Of a stretch of 64,000 bases of DNA, positions 35,801 to 44,002 are shown piece by piece. Positions within the stretch are counted from its first letter, which is position 1. Each line of letters starts with the position of its first letter. Position numbers and translations under genes: made by a program. The notes under the pieces were generated by a model, which was not told the DNA's origin, searched no databases, and saw nothing but the letters and a program-made list of their open reading frames with translations. This DNA comes from Trichostrongylus colubriformis. Taxonomy: Eukaryota; Nematoda; Chromadorea; Rhabditida; Trichostrongylidae. The stretch spans positions 30,543,994 through 30,607,993 of the forward strand of contig OZ022259.1 of assembly GCA_963978905.1 (NCBI GenBank), written 5' to 3'.

Positions 35801-38788
35801 AAACAGTAAGTGCTTATCAATCCGGATGAGCCGCGCATTTTAACTTCATTCTCAATTTTCATGGAAATGCATTTAAGCTTATGTTTACGGTGACTTCCAG
35901 CAGCCAGCCGATGTACGAGCCCATGCTTTTAGCCTCGCTTACTTTTTTCTCCGGGTTAGCCTGGGAGGGCACTGATTCTGGATTCGAACCCATAAGATGG
36001 AAAATAACGCTCAGGAAAGTCATCAGAACAAAAATGCGCCTATTAAACAAGCGCAGCACTACCCTTTATCCCTGGCGTTTCTCATATCATTCTCACGCCA
36101 CATCGAACTTTTTGATAGACGAGATGGGGAACATATGTCATGTTCGTCCAGCACCGTCTGGCAGCCGTAGTGCCAGCCGTTCATGAGTGACTGACAAGCT
36201 ATACGCATGCGTTGCCAAAGCAATGTCTGATAGTGGGTCATTTCTCTACCATTACCCTGATCTGGAGGGCTTAATTTTTTCATTGATGGATATTCCGAGG
36301 ACGTGAATTGATTTTCATTATTCACTTGCAATTTCAACACCACTATCGATTTCTTGCCTCTCAATATATTATGGATTAGACGCAAGGCAATTGTAGGTGA
36401 TTCAGGCGCTGAGGGAAACAGCGTGAGCGCATGCCAAAGTGTCCGATTAATTCGCATTATCCAATGTCGTTCCAAAAAGGATATTAAATCCCGATGACCG
36501 ACTCATCCGTTCCAAATAACTTATTAAAACGCGCAGTCCTTTTCATATCCTGGGTTTGGACACGAAAAACGTTTGTGAATGTTTGGTCACTATGTCGATC
36601 TTCATAGCTTTACGGCGCATCTGACTGAAAACTTTCTTTGAGGCAGCTCACATCTGCTCTACATTCTAGAACGACAAATGATACTTCAGAATCGTTGGCA
36701 AAAAGAGCCATTCACTAAGTATAGAAGGCAATCATATGATGTTTTCAAAAGAAAGGAATAATGTGTAGGAAGCCAACTGGGTCTAGCTATCCAATAATAG
36801 TTGCACCTAAGCGGAAAAAATCCCCAACCAGGTCATTTTGCCCTTCTCAGCGTTTCCTAGACATTCGGGCGTCATGTAGATATGCTGGGAAGGGAGGAAA
36901 AATAGATACATTTGAATCCACACTCCAGCATAATAGGAGCAAGCCACTGGGGAAGAGGCGGGGCACGGTACGGAAAAAATGATTGAGAGCCAAGGGATGT
37001 CGATTTTGCCTAGGAGGAGAAGAAACTCAAGTGTGGATTGATCACTTTTACCCCCTGCACCTTCGCATGGTTGCCACTTTAGCTGGCCTACTGGAAGTTG
37101 GAGAAAGCAGAAATTGGTCACTTTGAACGTTTGCTTTCGAGCAGTCAAACTGAGTGTTTTTCGATTTGTGATTAAGATTTGCTAATGAGTCAGCCCACTA
37201 TAGAATGACTTTCTCATCGAACTGTGCACTGTGTGTGTGCCAGCAAATTCTATAACCAAGGACAAGCATAGCGTTGAGGGAAATTTTTGAGCGTCATCAC
37301 CCTCTCTCCCAGATCTACCTTATGACACGACTAATGATGGTATTATAAGAGTAATCCTCGAAAACTTGCCCATCGATAAGATAGCTCCAGTATTTGGTAC
37401 GGAGCATGATATCGACGAATGTCGCTAATACACATCCTGTTGTGGAGTCCTCGAAAAAACTGTTTTTTCGAATAAGACTGCGCCACCGTTTTTCCAACCC
37501 AAAATACGATTCCCTAATAAGAATTCCTCGACCTATACTTCGCCCTGCATACAATCCCTACGGTAGTTTCTGGTGACTACTGGCTTTCTAATGCCCCAGC
37601 GCTTACTACATCTCATTCACTGGCTTTCCTTCCTTTTGAAAAGCTGGTATAGGATCAATCACAAAAATAAATGTGGAGAAGAGTAATAATAAGAGAACAG
37701 AAAACATGTCTTATAAGTACAATTAAACCCCCACATACATATGAAACAGTAAAAAACCATAGCATGTATAGTGAGAGTAAACAAAGCAGAATAAACAAAT
37801 AACTAAAAGCACCTGGATGGCCGCCGCATCAATTAGCTCTACACGAGGTGTACTAATCGACCCTCCGTCACCATCGACTGATCAGAATGACACCCAGCTG
37901 CGTACAAACTCAATTTCAATTCCTTCTCTCTTTGAGCTTCAGAAGCCGGGGACTGAGGGTCAGGGCTTCCTCAAGAAGGGCTGAACCACACAAAGGTCAG
38001 GCGTGTGATGATGAAAATGTTGCTGGTACACTGCGATAGTTGCCTATTGATTGATCATCACACTTTACATTGAAGAATATGAGTGAGACAAAGAGGAACG
38101 GAGGAACTTGAGGAAAAGAATGAAATTACCTCTTCTTCGGGTGAGTTTAGTATGGCGAGTTTCTCCAAATCCACTTCCGGCTCCCGTTCATTGACCGGTA
38201 CGATCACCGCGGCTGGCATCACTCGATCACGTTGTTGATCTTCATTCTCCATCTTCTCGATCTCCTTTGCTTCCTCTTTCATCTCTTCATCCACTTTACT
38301 CAACTCCTTCACATCTTCATCTCCAATTTTATGATCATCAAAGTCATTTTCCACCTATAATAGTCGAAAGTAGTATACGGGTATTAGAGGAAAATTCTTA
38401 CAGCGAAGCATCATTAAGTACAAAATATTACAAAGTGCTACAACAGAGTATTCAACTACAAGCCCAAGCGAGTAATCTCCGCACTGGGTAGCATTTAAAC
38501 ACAAACAATGGCGAAAGGCAATCAATTCACGTCATTAGCGCAGTCGACAGATCGACCACTGCAATGCCAACACACCTTTTTGTACTCGTCGACGTTGAAA
38601 TCGTTGTTGATATCCTGGAGCTTGATATTGGGCCCGTTAACCAGCTGTTCCCTACCAATGGGTTCATCGTCACGGAGTAGGGAGTGAGCGGTAGGTAGTG
38701 GGCCAGATCGCCCAAAGAAATATAAAGTCACCAAAGCCCATACGCCAAGAATGGCACAGAATGGGGCGACCTTTCGCCGTCCGAACAT
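11896..38788 (-). CDS. Polypeptide N-acetylgalactosaminyltransferase (GT27, ricin lectin tail)
   Basis: It transfers GalNAc from UDP-GalNAc to Ser/Thr in the Golgi, starting mucin-type O-glycans. Coding exons, in gene order: 38788-38576, 38354-38130, 35034-34903, 29132-28969, 28288-28149, 18033-17954, 17864-17765, 17699-17520, 16390-16329, 16241-16157, 15397-15291, 12985-12889, 12829-12701, 12235-12128, 12027-11896. All junctions keep phase except between the second and third, where one short stem exon is missing from the model. Visible features: start MFGRRK and a type II anchor; [31 protein letters not shown]; the metal-binding DSH in [20 protein letters not shown] and WGAENVE; ricin repeats with CLTAE, a QQW and QDW. 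Typical length for the family (about 650 residues located). The intron after LTFK has a GC donor. Which C. elegans gly gene it matches is not settled. Confidence 0.93.
12011..12098 (-). repeat. 44-bp tandem duplication across a splice acceptor
   Basis: Bases 12011-12054 and 12055-12098 are two adjacent 44-bp copies, differing at only a few positions. On the minus strand each holds the polypyrimidine tract, a CGAATTTCAG acceptor and the first bases of the last exon of the GalNAc-transferase. Only the acceptor giving an exon start at 12027 keeps the frame. The upstream one (exon start at 12071) would add 44 nt and meet a stop after eight codons. Confidence 0.9.
13138..13435 (+). repeat. SINE-like repeat, copy 1
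   Basis: About 300 bp beginning GGAGGTGGTGTAGTGACAGG, with a B-box-like GGGATGCAATCCCGC, a body containing GGCTGGCCACCGCAAG, and a tail of repeated TTTATCC. The same unit recurs at 18420, 35129, 35888, 41355 and 43333. It lies in an intron of the GalNAc-transferase, antisense to the gene. I infer a tRNA-derived SINE; the A box is only weakly matched. Confidence 0.75.
14261..14520 (-). repeat. Dispersed repeat shared with 5561-5760
   Basis: The reverse complement of about 14391-14460 aligns to 5655-5760, and the strings GAGCGCATCA and GCCACTTC recur at both loci. No coding capacity or clear ends are visible. Confidence 0.4.
14754..14899. repeat. Short inverted-repeat (hairpin) element
   Basis: Arms 14754-14795 and 14859-14899 are near-perfect inverted copies, about 41 bp each, beginning GTCGTTTGGCGCGGCC, with a loop of about 63 bp. 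It is much more GC-rich than its AT-rich surroundings. It resembles a miniature foldback transposon in a GalNAc-transferase intron. Confidence 0.75.
17372..17446 (+). tRNA. tRNA-like sequence, probably a pseudogene
   Basis: 75 nt with a 7-bp acceptor stem (GGTCTTG with CGAGACC, one G-U), an A-box match TAGTGTAACGG, and a T arm GCGGG TTCGAGC CCCGT with a B-box GGTTCGAGCCC. The anticodon stem is weak and position 33 is A instead of T, so a functional tRNA is unlikely. It sits on the opposite strand, within 75 bp of exon 17699-17520 of the GalNAc-transferase. Confidence 0.45.
18420..18867 (-). repeat. SINE-like repeat, copy 2, interrupted by a MITE
   Basis: Minus-strand copy of the SINE family. 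Its left part (18420-18509) and right part (18668-18867) line up with the uninterrupted copy at 43333-43606. The interruption is a 158-bp MITE flanked by TATACA on both sides. It lies in the 10-kb intron of the GalNAc-transferase. Confidence 0.75.
18510..18667. mobile_element. MITE with TATACA target-site duplication
   Basis: A 158-bp element with imperfect terminal inverted repeats (left CTTCATTTCGTAGCGCCTG; right end complementary) flanked by TATACA at 18504-18509 and 18668-18673. Uninterrupted SINE copies carry a single CTATACAATGAC at this place, which confirms an insertion. The interior is rich in CTCACTC and encodes nothing. Confidence 0.8.
19262..19342 (+). promoter_or_regulatory. tRNA-like 5' head of the RTE with A and B boxes
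   Basis: Starting two bases after the target-site duplication, the element carries a full A-box match TAGCCGAGTGG (about 19270-19280) and a near B-box GGTTCGATCAC (about 19321-19331), spaced as in a tRNA-Ser/Leu-type gene. The acceptor stem does not pair, so this is tRNA-derived sequence and not a tRNA. It could act as an internal pol III promoter or be a captured SINE head; that is inference. Confidence 0.6.
21958..22627 (+). repeat. 5' LTR, 670 bp
   Basis: It begins TGTCGCGAATAGCG and ends CACCGTTTGCGACA, giving short inverted ends TGTCGC/GCGACA. By eye it differs from the right LTR at six positions, about 99 percent identity, so the insertion is young relative to the decayed RTE around it. 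Confidence 0.95.
22628..22641 (+). other. Primer-binding site matching tRNA-Gly
   Basis: TGGTGCATCGGCCG directly follows the 5' LTR. Its complement ends CCGATGCACCA, the 3' end expected for a eukaryotic tRNA-Gly whose 5' acceptor strand is GCATCGG. That same GCATCGG starts the tRNA-Gly-like sequence at 60276. Confidence 0.85.
22642..24587. other. Long leader of the LTR element without recognised coding
   Basis: About 1.9 kb between the primer site and the gag-like frame. One frame of 145 codons (23777-24214) is open but matches nothing I know and has a composition expected of non-coding sequence. Confidence 0.5.
24588..25434 (+). pseudogene. Gag-like protein with CCHC zinc knuckles, frameshifted
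   Basis: A first reading frame ends in a knuckle-like [13 protein letters not shown] and a stop at about 24912. A second knuckle core (CSNCLEQH, about 24970) lies in the same frame. After a frame change a canonical CX2CX4HX4C knuckle, [14 protein letters not shown], follows at about 25021-25062. The remainder is acidic and Ser/Pro-rich and ends near SPAESTDSW. Three knuckles in a row are typical of BEL/Pao gag. A consensus donor CAGGTAAGTG lies downstream at 25620. Confidence 0.75.
26257..26926 (+). repeat. 3' LTR, 670 bp
   Basis: Same length as the left LTR, with six substitutions. It is preceded by the purine-rich GGGGCGGGAG and followed by GCACC, after which the RTE reading frame continues. 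Confidence 0.95.
27557..28041 (-). repeat. Dispersed Tc1-like non-autonomous repeat, copy 2
   Basis: The reverse complement begins ACAGGGTGCAGCAAAAGTAT at about 28035, a Tc1-type terminal repeat, and aligns with 3398-3865 to about 27557. It lies in the 10-kb intron of the GalNAc-transferase, just upstream of the exon at 28149. No transposase frame survives. Confidence 0.6.
30690..31351. mobile_element. Foldback made of two mariner 3' ends
   Basis: Arms 30690-31018 and 31039-31351 are imperfect inverted copies of more than 300 bp, separated by only about 20 bp. The outer ends read AGGTTGTCGGGAAAG and its complement, a mariner terminal repeat. Each arm encodes, pointing outward, the C-terminal end of a mariner transposase; the minus-strand frame shows [16 protein letters not shown]. 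The structure lacks the N-terminal half altogether and sits in a GalNAc-transferase intron. Confidence 0.85.
32067..33337 (+). mobile_element. Mariner element with perfect 31-bp terminal repeats
   Basis: A 1,271-bp element. Terminal inverted repeats are 32067-32097 (TTAGGTTGTCCGAAAAGTAA...) and 33307-33337, identical over 31 bp, flanked by TA at 32065-32066 and 33338-33339. Size and ends are those of a full-length mariner. It is inserted in a foldback in a GalNAc-transferase intron. Confidence 0.96.
32245..33263 (+). pseudogene. Mariner DD34D transposase, frameshifted
   Basis: Starts at [16 protein letters not shown], with helix-turn-helix sequence ([19 protein letters not shown]). The catalytic motifs are all legible: VTMDEKY (about 32698), LLMDNARPH (about 32961) and [11 protein letters not shown] (about 33046-33078), with 34 residues between the last two Asp. 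The frame shifts near 32540 and 32640, has TGA at 32846-32848, and shifts again at a run of A near 33112. All domains are present but the copy cannot make the enzyme. A relative of the hookworm mariner family is likely. Confidence 0.93.
35129..35403 (+). repeat. SINE-like repeat, copy 3
   Basis: Same family as 13138-13435: GAGGTGGTGTAGTGACAAGTGGCGC start, GCGGGAATCAAATCTCG B-box-like block, and an ATTAGCGTCAAAGAC end. It lies about 100 bp upstream of exon 35034-34903 of the GalNAc-transferase, antisense. Confidence 0.75.
35888..36000 (-). repeat. SINE-like repeat, copy 4 (fragment)
   Basis: A diverged minus-strand fragment: AGCCAGCCGATGTACGAG, CCTGGGAGGGC and TTCGAACCC align with the central and B-box parts of the family. 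Ends are lost. Confidence 0.6.
36001..38129. other. Intron sequence with an expected but unplaced exon
   Basis: By reading phase, one short GalNAc-transferase stem exon (starting in phase 0 and leaving two bases) must lie between 35035 and 38129. I could not identify it. Bases about 37440-37545 resemble 59570-59640, sharing GAATTCCTCGACCTAT, so part of this stretch is dispersed repeat. Confidence 0.45.
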
Positions 38789-40091
38789 CGTACGGAGAGG
38801 CGACAAGATCGAACGAGATCGACCACGCCTACACCACCGCCACCACCACCACCGCCGCCTCCATCATTCGCGCCACGGTCGATGCATAGGTACGGAAGAG
38901 TGGGAGAGAGAGAGTGATGGAAGCCAGTTATGAATAGGTAGCTTTCCTATAGGAACCGGAAAGTAATGGCTGCGTCGGAATAGCTTCCTCGCGGCATGAG
39001 AATCGCCTGCTGAAGTGGGAAACACATGGATTCAGTCGCTATTTGAGCCCTGCTATTAATCATATTCTGTCCGATGGCTGCCAAAGTCGCCCGTTTACAA
39101 CCCGTCGGGGGACCTGTTTTGGAGAAATTCAGCAAATTAGCCAGGTTGCCCTTTCAGGTGCACTCTGCTGAATTTATTGTAACTCCAGCAGACATCCATG
39201 GCCACGTGGAGTATTCGATTTCTTTCGCTGAAATCATAAATTTCGGAAAAATCATAAATTATTCATTGTAGCCGGCTGTATGGCCGCAGCCCTAGGCAAT
39301 TTCCTATGAAGTGATGACAGCCAGTTGTCAATTCCTTGATATCCAGTCTATTAGCCTCAGCAGTGTCACCATTGCTTCCAGAAAATTAACCTTGTCGGTA
39401 CCCCTCAGTGTAAGGTAGCAAAATGCCCCCTCCCCCCCCACAGAACGAGTGACGTACTTCCGCCTTACCTTTAAAAAAGACAGAAGCAGGGTCCTACAAA
39501 TCTCCTCCTACGGGACATTCTTTTAGACCTCGACTTTTCAATCCTCCCACCCTCTCGAGATGTACCGAATACGACACCCTCTCAGGGATGCTACAAATAG
39601 CGCCTGATCCTAATCTCCATGAGTATTTGTAGTACTCGATCGTGGGTTTGTCACCTTATTCTACTGGTCTACCATTGAAGAAAAACGAATACGAATATGG
39701 GTCCTGGGTAGCTTGCTTATCGATGAAAAGGGAAAAATGTCTTTACATGATTGGCATGTCCTTGATGTGCTGTTCATGTGGTATTGATACAGCAAAGCTA
39801 ATTTTGCTTATCAGTATTCATGTGAAGGCCTGTTAGTGTTGAACTTTCAACAAACTATCCCATCATCAGTACTACATATAGATACCATGTTGAGTAGAGA
39901 TGCTCACAGGAGGAGCTAAGGATTCGTTCAAGAGGCGAACAATCCATATCAATAAACCGATTTCTGTACTAGGCGGCAAGGAGTGGAGGGGAGAGCGTGA
40001 AGATTGGGAAAGAATAGTATTGCGAACTTTTGATCTCACACTGATCAAGGGATCATGGCTAGGCTATAAGAGAGAGCGATAGAATGAGGGG
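38789..40091. other. Upstream region of the GalNAc-transferase gene
   Basis: Directly upstream of the start codon the minus strand is rich in GGC/GGT triplets (38826-38870), followed by a (CT)n run near 38905. Both could be promoter or 5' UTR. I see no TATA box or clear spliced-leader acceptor. The rest shows no gene. Confidence 0.35.
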
Positions 40092-40377
40092 AGGTGTGTG
40101 CACTTATGACGGAAAATCGCGTGGCCGCCCGCGGCAAGCAGCTCGGCGGGTGCGAGTACCAATGGCAGGGCATGGCAGCTTCAAGCGGGGCAGTGTGGCA
40201 TGGGTGGAGGAGGCAGGGTGGCATGAGAGCAGGAGGCAGTGTGGCATGGGTGGAGACCAGAGGTGATGCAGCCACGCTCTGCCGGGCTCCCAAGAGCAAT
40301 CGATTCGGCAATTCGTGCTGATGGCGCCGCGGGTGCGACGGCGCGAATGCGATTTTCCATCATAACTGCTCACACCC
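40092..40377. mobile_element. MITE family A, copy 1
   Basis: 286 bp with about 28-bp imperfect terminal inverted repeats (GGTGTGTGCACTTATGACGG and its partner ending CACACCC). The interior is GC-rich with imperfect GAGGCAGTGTGGCATGGG repeats. It closely matches 63415-63698. No protein is encoded and no clear target-site duplication is visible. Confidence 0.8.
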
Positions 40378-41354
40378 GATGAGAGGAGGCTGTCGTAGCT
40401 GCCATAGCTCGTCTTGTCCACTGACCGGACGTGGATCTCGTGAACTTTGTGTCGATCATTGTTCCTTTCGCCCATCTCCGTATACTCGTGACTCTGTGTG
40501 TCGCCCGTGTGGCTTAGTGCTACAGGACTAGAAGGTGTTGAGGCTCAGTGCCAGAGTCTTCCTGGTGGGCGCCAAAGTTTTAAAGCCCCGTGCGTAGGGG
40601 TTCCTTGGAGCCGCGAACGCTTGGACCCTCCCTTCGGCTCGCAGCTTCCCTGATCGGGCTGATTGGAATCACGGGGGGGGGGGGGGATGAATAGTGACAG
40701 TTCGTTTTTATCGTTCGTTCTCTGTATTGTTCAGTGTTCTCGTGTATATTTTTTCATTTGATTGTTGTAATTGCTGCATAGTTGTGTCATCTACTATCTG
40801 CCGTTAAGCAATATGATAGCGGTTTAACCCTTTACTTCCTCTTCTCACCCACCGGTCCTTACAACCAGATGAATCAATATCGGAGTCAACTGTGTGCAAA
40901 TAAGGACAGTCGCCGGACCAAGGGTGAAGTACCCTTGAGATCAGAAACTTGATCACTCGAACCCGCGACCAAGTTCAAAGAACCTTTTCGCTCCATCCTT
41001 TCGAACCCTTTCTATCAATTCCATGGCGGGGATCATTCAGCCATTTTAGAGCTATTTGTAGAGTATAATGAGCAGATTGTGTGGTGTGTACTCAGCCCCC
41101 ATCTCACCAATATTTGTTCTATACCTACATTGGCGACCCGCGTTCAGACGGAAGCCGTCCCATCCCTTCTGATATGTAATTTCATCTATATCGCATCTCA
41201 CAAGCATGTCCCGTATAACTGTGTAACGGCCATTACCGGTTTGCCCGTGATGACTTTATACCGCTAATTTCCAAATTACCCATGGTAATGGATGGAGTGT
41301 GCGACGCTTTGGTGTACGCCATGCATTCGAATCCCAGCAGGTGGAGTAAGCTTT
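40378..41354. other. No gene; contains a 14-G run
   Basis: A run of 14 G lies at 40673-40686, an unusual homopolymer in this AT-leaning sequence. Nothing else is recognised. Confidence 0.5.
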
Positions 41355-41616
41355 TAAAGTTTCTGGCTTTATCGATCCCTTGAGATTGATCGGCGCACTG
41401 TGGTTCCATTCAGAATCATTGTGGCAGTCCCATACAATAACTGGCGGGGCTGCCAATGTGTAAGTCAGCGCTTCTATCCCTCTAAACGAGTTTGGTACCA
41501 TTTCACCTGCCTCGGAGGGGCAGAAGGATTCGCTATCCTGTATGGGCAACGGTGCGGGATTTGATTCCTGCATCATGAGAATGGTAGCGCGCACCCTTGT
41601 CACTGCACCACCTCCA
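41355..41616 (-). repeat. SINE-like repeat, copy 5
   Basis: Minus-strand copy: CATGATGCAGGAATCAAATC on that strand is the B-box-like block, and the unit begins near GGAGGTGGTGCAGTGACAAG. The body (GGTTCCATTCAGAATCATTG on the plus strand) matches 43333-43606. Confidence 0.75.
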
Positions 41617-41700
41617 AACGAGCAAAGTGTATAAACCGACCAACCAAGGCAATTCTGTGTCCAGGCAATTCATCTCTTAAATCAAGCATGAAGGGGTTTG

Positions 41701-41917
41701 TACCCTAATGTCAGGATGCCGCATGACGATGAGCGGCGTGCGACACAGTGTGTGCGAGCTTTGCGCGTCGCGGTAGTTGGGTCTTGCAACGATTGCAACG
41801 TAATGCAAATGGTGCGATACGCAGTTGACTTCTAATCACTTCGGGACCCAACAATTTAGCTCGTCCGCACTGTTTGACTTGCGACATGCCGCAGTGCGGC
41901 ATCCTGACATTAGGGTA
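41701..41917. mobile_element. MITE family B, copy 1, perfect terminal repeats
   Basis: 217 bp. Bases 41701-41723 and 41895-41917 are perfect inverted repeats (TACCCTAATGTCAGGATGCC...). If the outermost TA is the target duplication, this is a Tc1/mariner-type MITE. The interior is unusually rich in CG dinucleotides (GAGCGGCGTGCGACACAGTG) and resembles 46869-47085. Confidence 0.85.
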
Positions 41918-43332
41918 CAGACCCAGCATGAAGAAGTATGAGCAGGAGGAATCCAAGCAGTGTCACGCCGAGAAAATTCCGAGCAGCTAACGGCTGCGAC
42001 ACTGCATGGGCTACTCTTGCGTCACACCTACCACGACGCACATGGATCTTCACTTCAAGTAAAGCACTTTTGACACAATATACTTTCACCATCTGTAAAC
42101 AGTAATCAATCAATCCACCCTGATCTCGTACTCATCTGTCAATAGATCGAATTGAACAAAGAGTGACCAAATGTTCATGGCAAATACTAACAACTAAACA
42201 ATATGTATCTCAACAGCACCACAGTCCTAATACAATACAGCATGGCCACAAGGAATAGCACAGGTGAGATAAGTAGTAAGCTGAGAGACTGGCAACAACG
42301 GAAAAACACGAACAACAATGTCACAACACTTTCAATTAGAATCTGTCGTCTATTATGAGCTATTATTGACTGAAATGAGTCAGGTAATCAGTCAGTTAGT
42401 CGTACCATCACAGAATACAAAAATCATGGTGTTGAAGGGTCACACTGATACTGGGCGACACGACTACTGCGACGCACACGCAATGCAGACCAAGGGACCA
42501 GTCCACACGCTTGCGCGTCGCTATTCTTGTGTACAATATCACACCGAGCGCGGGCGTGTGCTGCGGATTTGCCATTGTTGCGATCGTGGCGCCTAGTATG
42601 AATGCAACCTAACTGTACAGTTCCACCGTGCTTACAATACAATGTCGGAATCACGGAGTCCATCTGCGTACAAAAACAAACAAAGATACACAATAATGAT
42701 GATAAATAATAACAATAGTATAATGTGTGGTCATGGGCAATCAGCTGTTCATGAATAATTCGGGGATACGCGTGCCTCTAGAAAACTTCACGAGTTTACA
42801 ATTTTAAGTCTACCCATATCCCAAGTCCCCACCTGGCTACTGTGTAAAAATAACGCTAATCAACTGGTAGCAACATAAAACACGAAGCAATTTGGAAAAA
42901 AATAGAAGAAAAGGATACGGCATAACAAGATAAAATTTAGTAATTGAAGGCTATAAGCCCACGTTCCGGCGGTTTCATCAGAGACAGCAGAGAAAAGTCA
43001 AGCAAGAAAATAAAGAGATGAAGAGGCAGTGTATCTGTCGACCCTAATAGATGGCTGCTTTACTGCGACTCACTTTACTTGATAGATCGATAAAAACTTT
43101 CTTAAAAATGTGTCAAAAGGATAAAGCAAGGTTAAGCAGAGAAAAGAAAAGAGGTTGCTATGCACCCTACATTGTTTGTAACAAAAGGCGAGTCGTACTG
43201 ATATCTATCGAAATTCGTGCCAACTGGTTTTCAAAGCCGGAAGATTGTGGGTGTGAATAAAATGAATACTGAGGCGTAGGAAGGAAAGAGAGATACAAAT
43301 AAATAATAAGCAAATGGAATTGATTAAAAGGA
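41918..43332. other. No gene recognised
   Basis: Further CG-rich blocks at about 41950-42060 and 42450-42600 share short strings with MITE family B (GACGCACA, GCGTCGC) and may be decayed relatives. No exons found. Confidence 0.4.
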
Positions 43333-43606
43333 TAAAAGGATAAAGGTTTTGGTATTAATCATCCCTTCCTGGTATGCGCCGCACACTCTAGTTCCATTCA
43401 GAATCGTGACGGCGATGAATATGATGTGGCCTATACAATGACTTGCGGTGGCCAGCGGATGTACAAGTCAGTGCTTTTCTCCTCCCAAGCGAGTTTGGTA
43501 CCAATTTGCCGACCCCGGCGAGCTTGGTTGGCCTGGGAGGGCGTTGATGCGGTATTTGATCCCGTATCATGAGAGTAGGGTGTGCGCCACCTGTCACTAC
43601 ACCCCC
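43333..43606 (-). repeat. SINE-like repeat, copy 6, best preserved
   Basis: Minus-strand copy with all landmarks: GTAGTGACAGGTGGCGCACA start, GGGATCAAATACCGC B-box-like block, TTGGCCTGGGAGGGC on the plus strand, and a tail of ATCCTTTTATCC type. It lies about 400 bp beyond the stop codon of hse-5. Confidence 0.8.
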
Positions 43607-44002
43607 GCCCGGAATTAATTGATATTTATGATTGGATAAATCGAATATGTTTGGCCGCCGTTATGATTTCCCGAATATAACTGCTCGTATATTACAGAAA
43701 ATTGCCAAGCTGCACAACTGAGTTAAAATAATTGTGCAAAATTGGGCCCGTTTACCTTTCGATGGCTGCCGCGTCGGAAGAACAAAGTAGGAATTAGTAA
43801 GCTGGGCAAGTACAAATATCATATTTGTGATGCTGACGAGAGAATCTCAATTCGTGTACGAAGGTAAGTAACACATCACATGTGCATTATATAGGAGAAA
43901 CAACAAACATGGACAATTCAAATGTCAATATGTTCGAAAAGATCTTAATTCTACTAGCCATATTACAGAACTAACTAACTGTAAATCCTAATCATATCCA
44001 AA

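Noticed and set aside
36059..36475. 138-codon minus-strand open frame between GalNAc-transferase exons.
   Set aside because: Not similar to the stem or any other part of the enzyme, and in the wrong context for an independent gene.
37811..37930. Candidate for the missing GalNAc-transferase stem exon (open frame ending [10 protein letters not shown] before a GTGCTT donor).
   Set aside because: Its acceptor would need phase 1 and its donor leaves phase 0, which fits neither neighbouring exon.
40496..40865. Possible solo LTR (TGTGTCGCC...CCTTACA).
   Set aside because: No target-site duplication and no second copy in the window; TG...CA ends alone are weak evidence.
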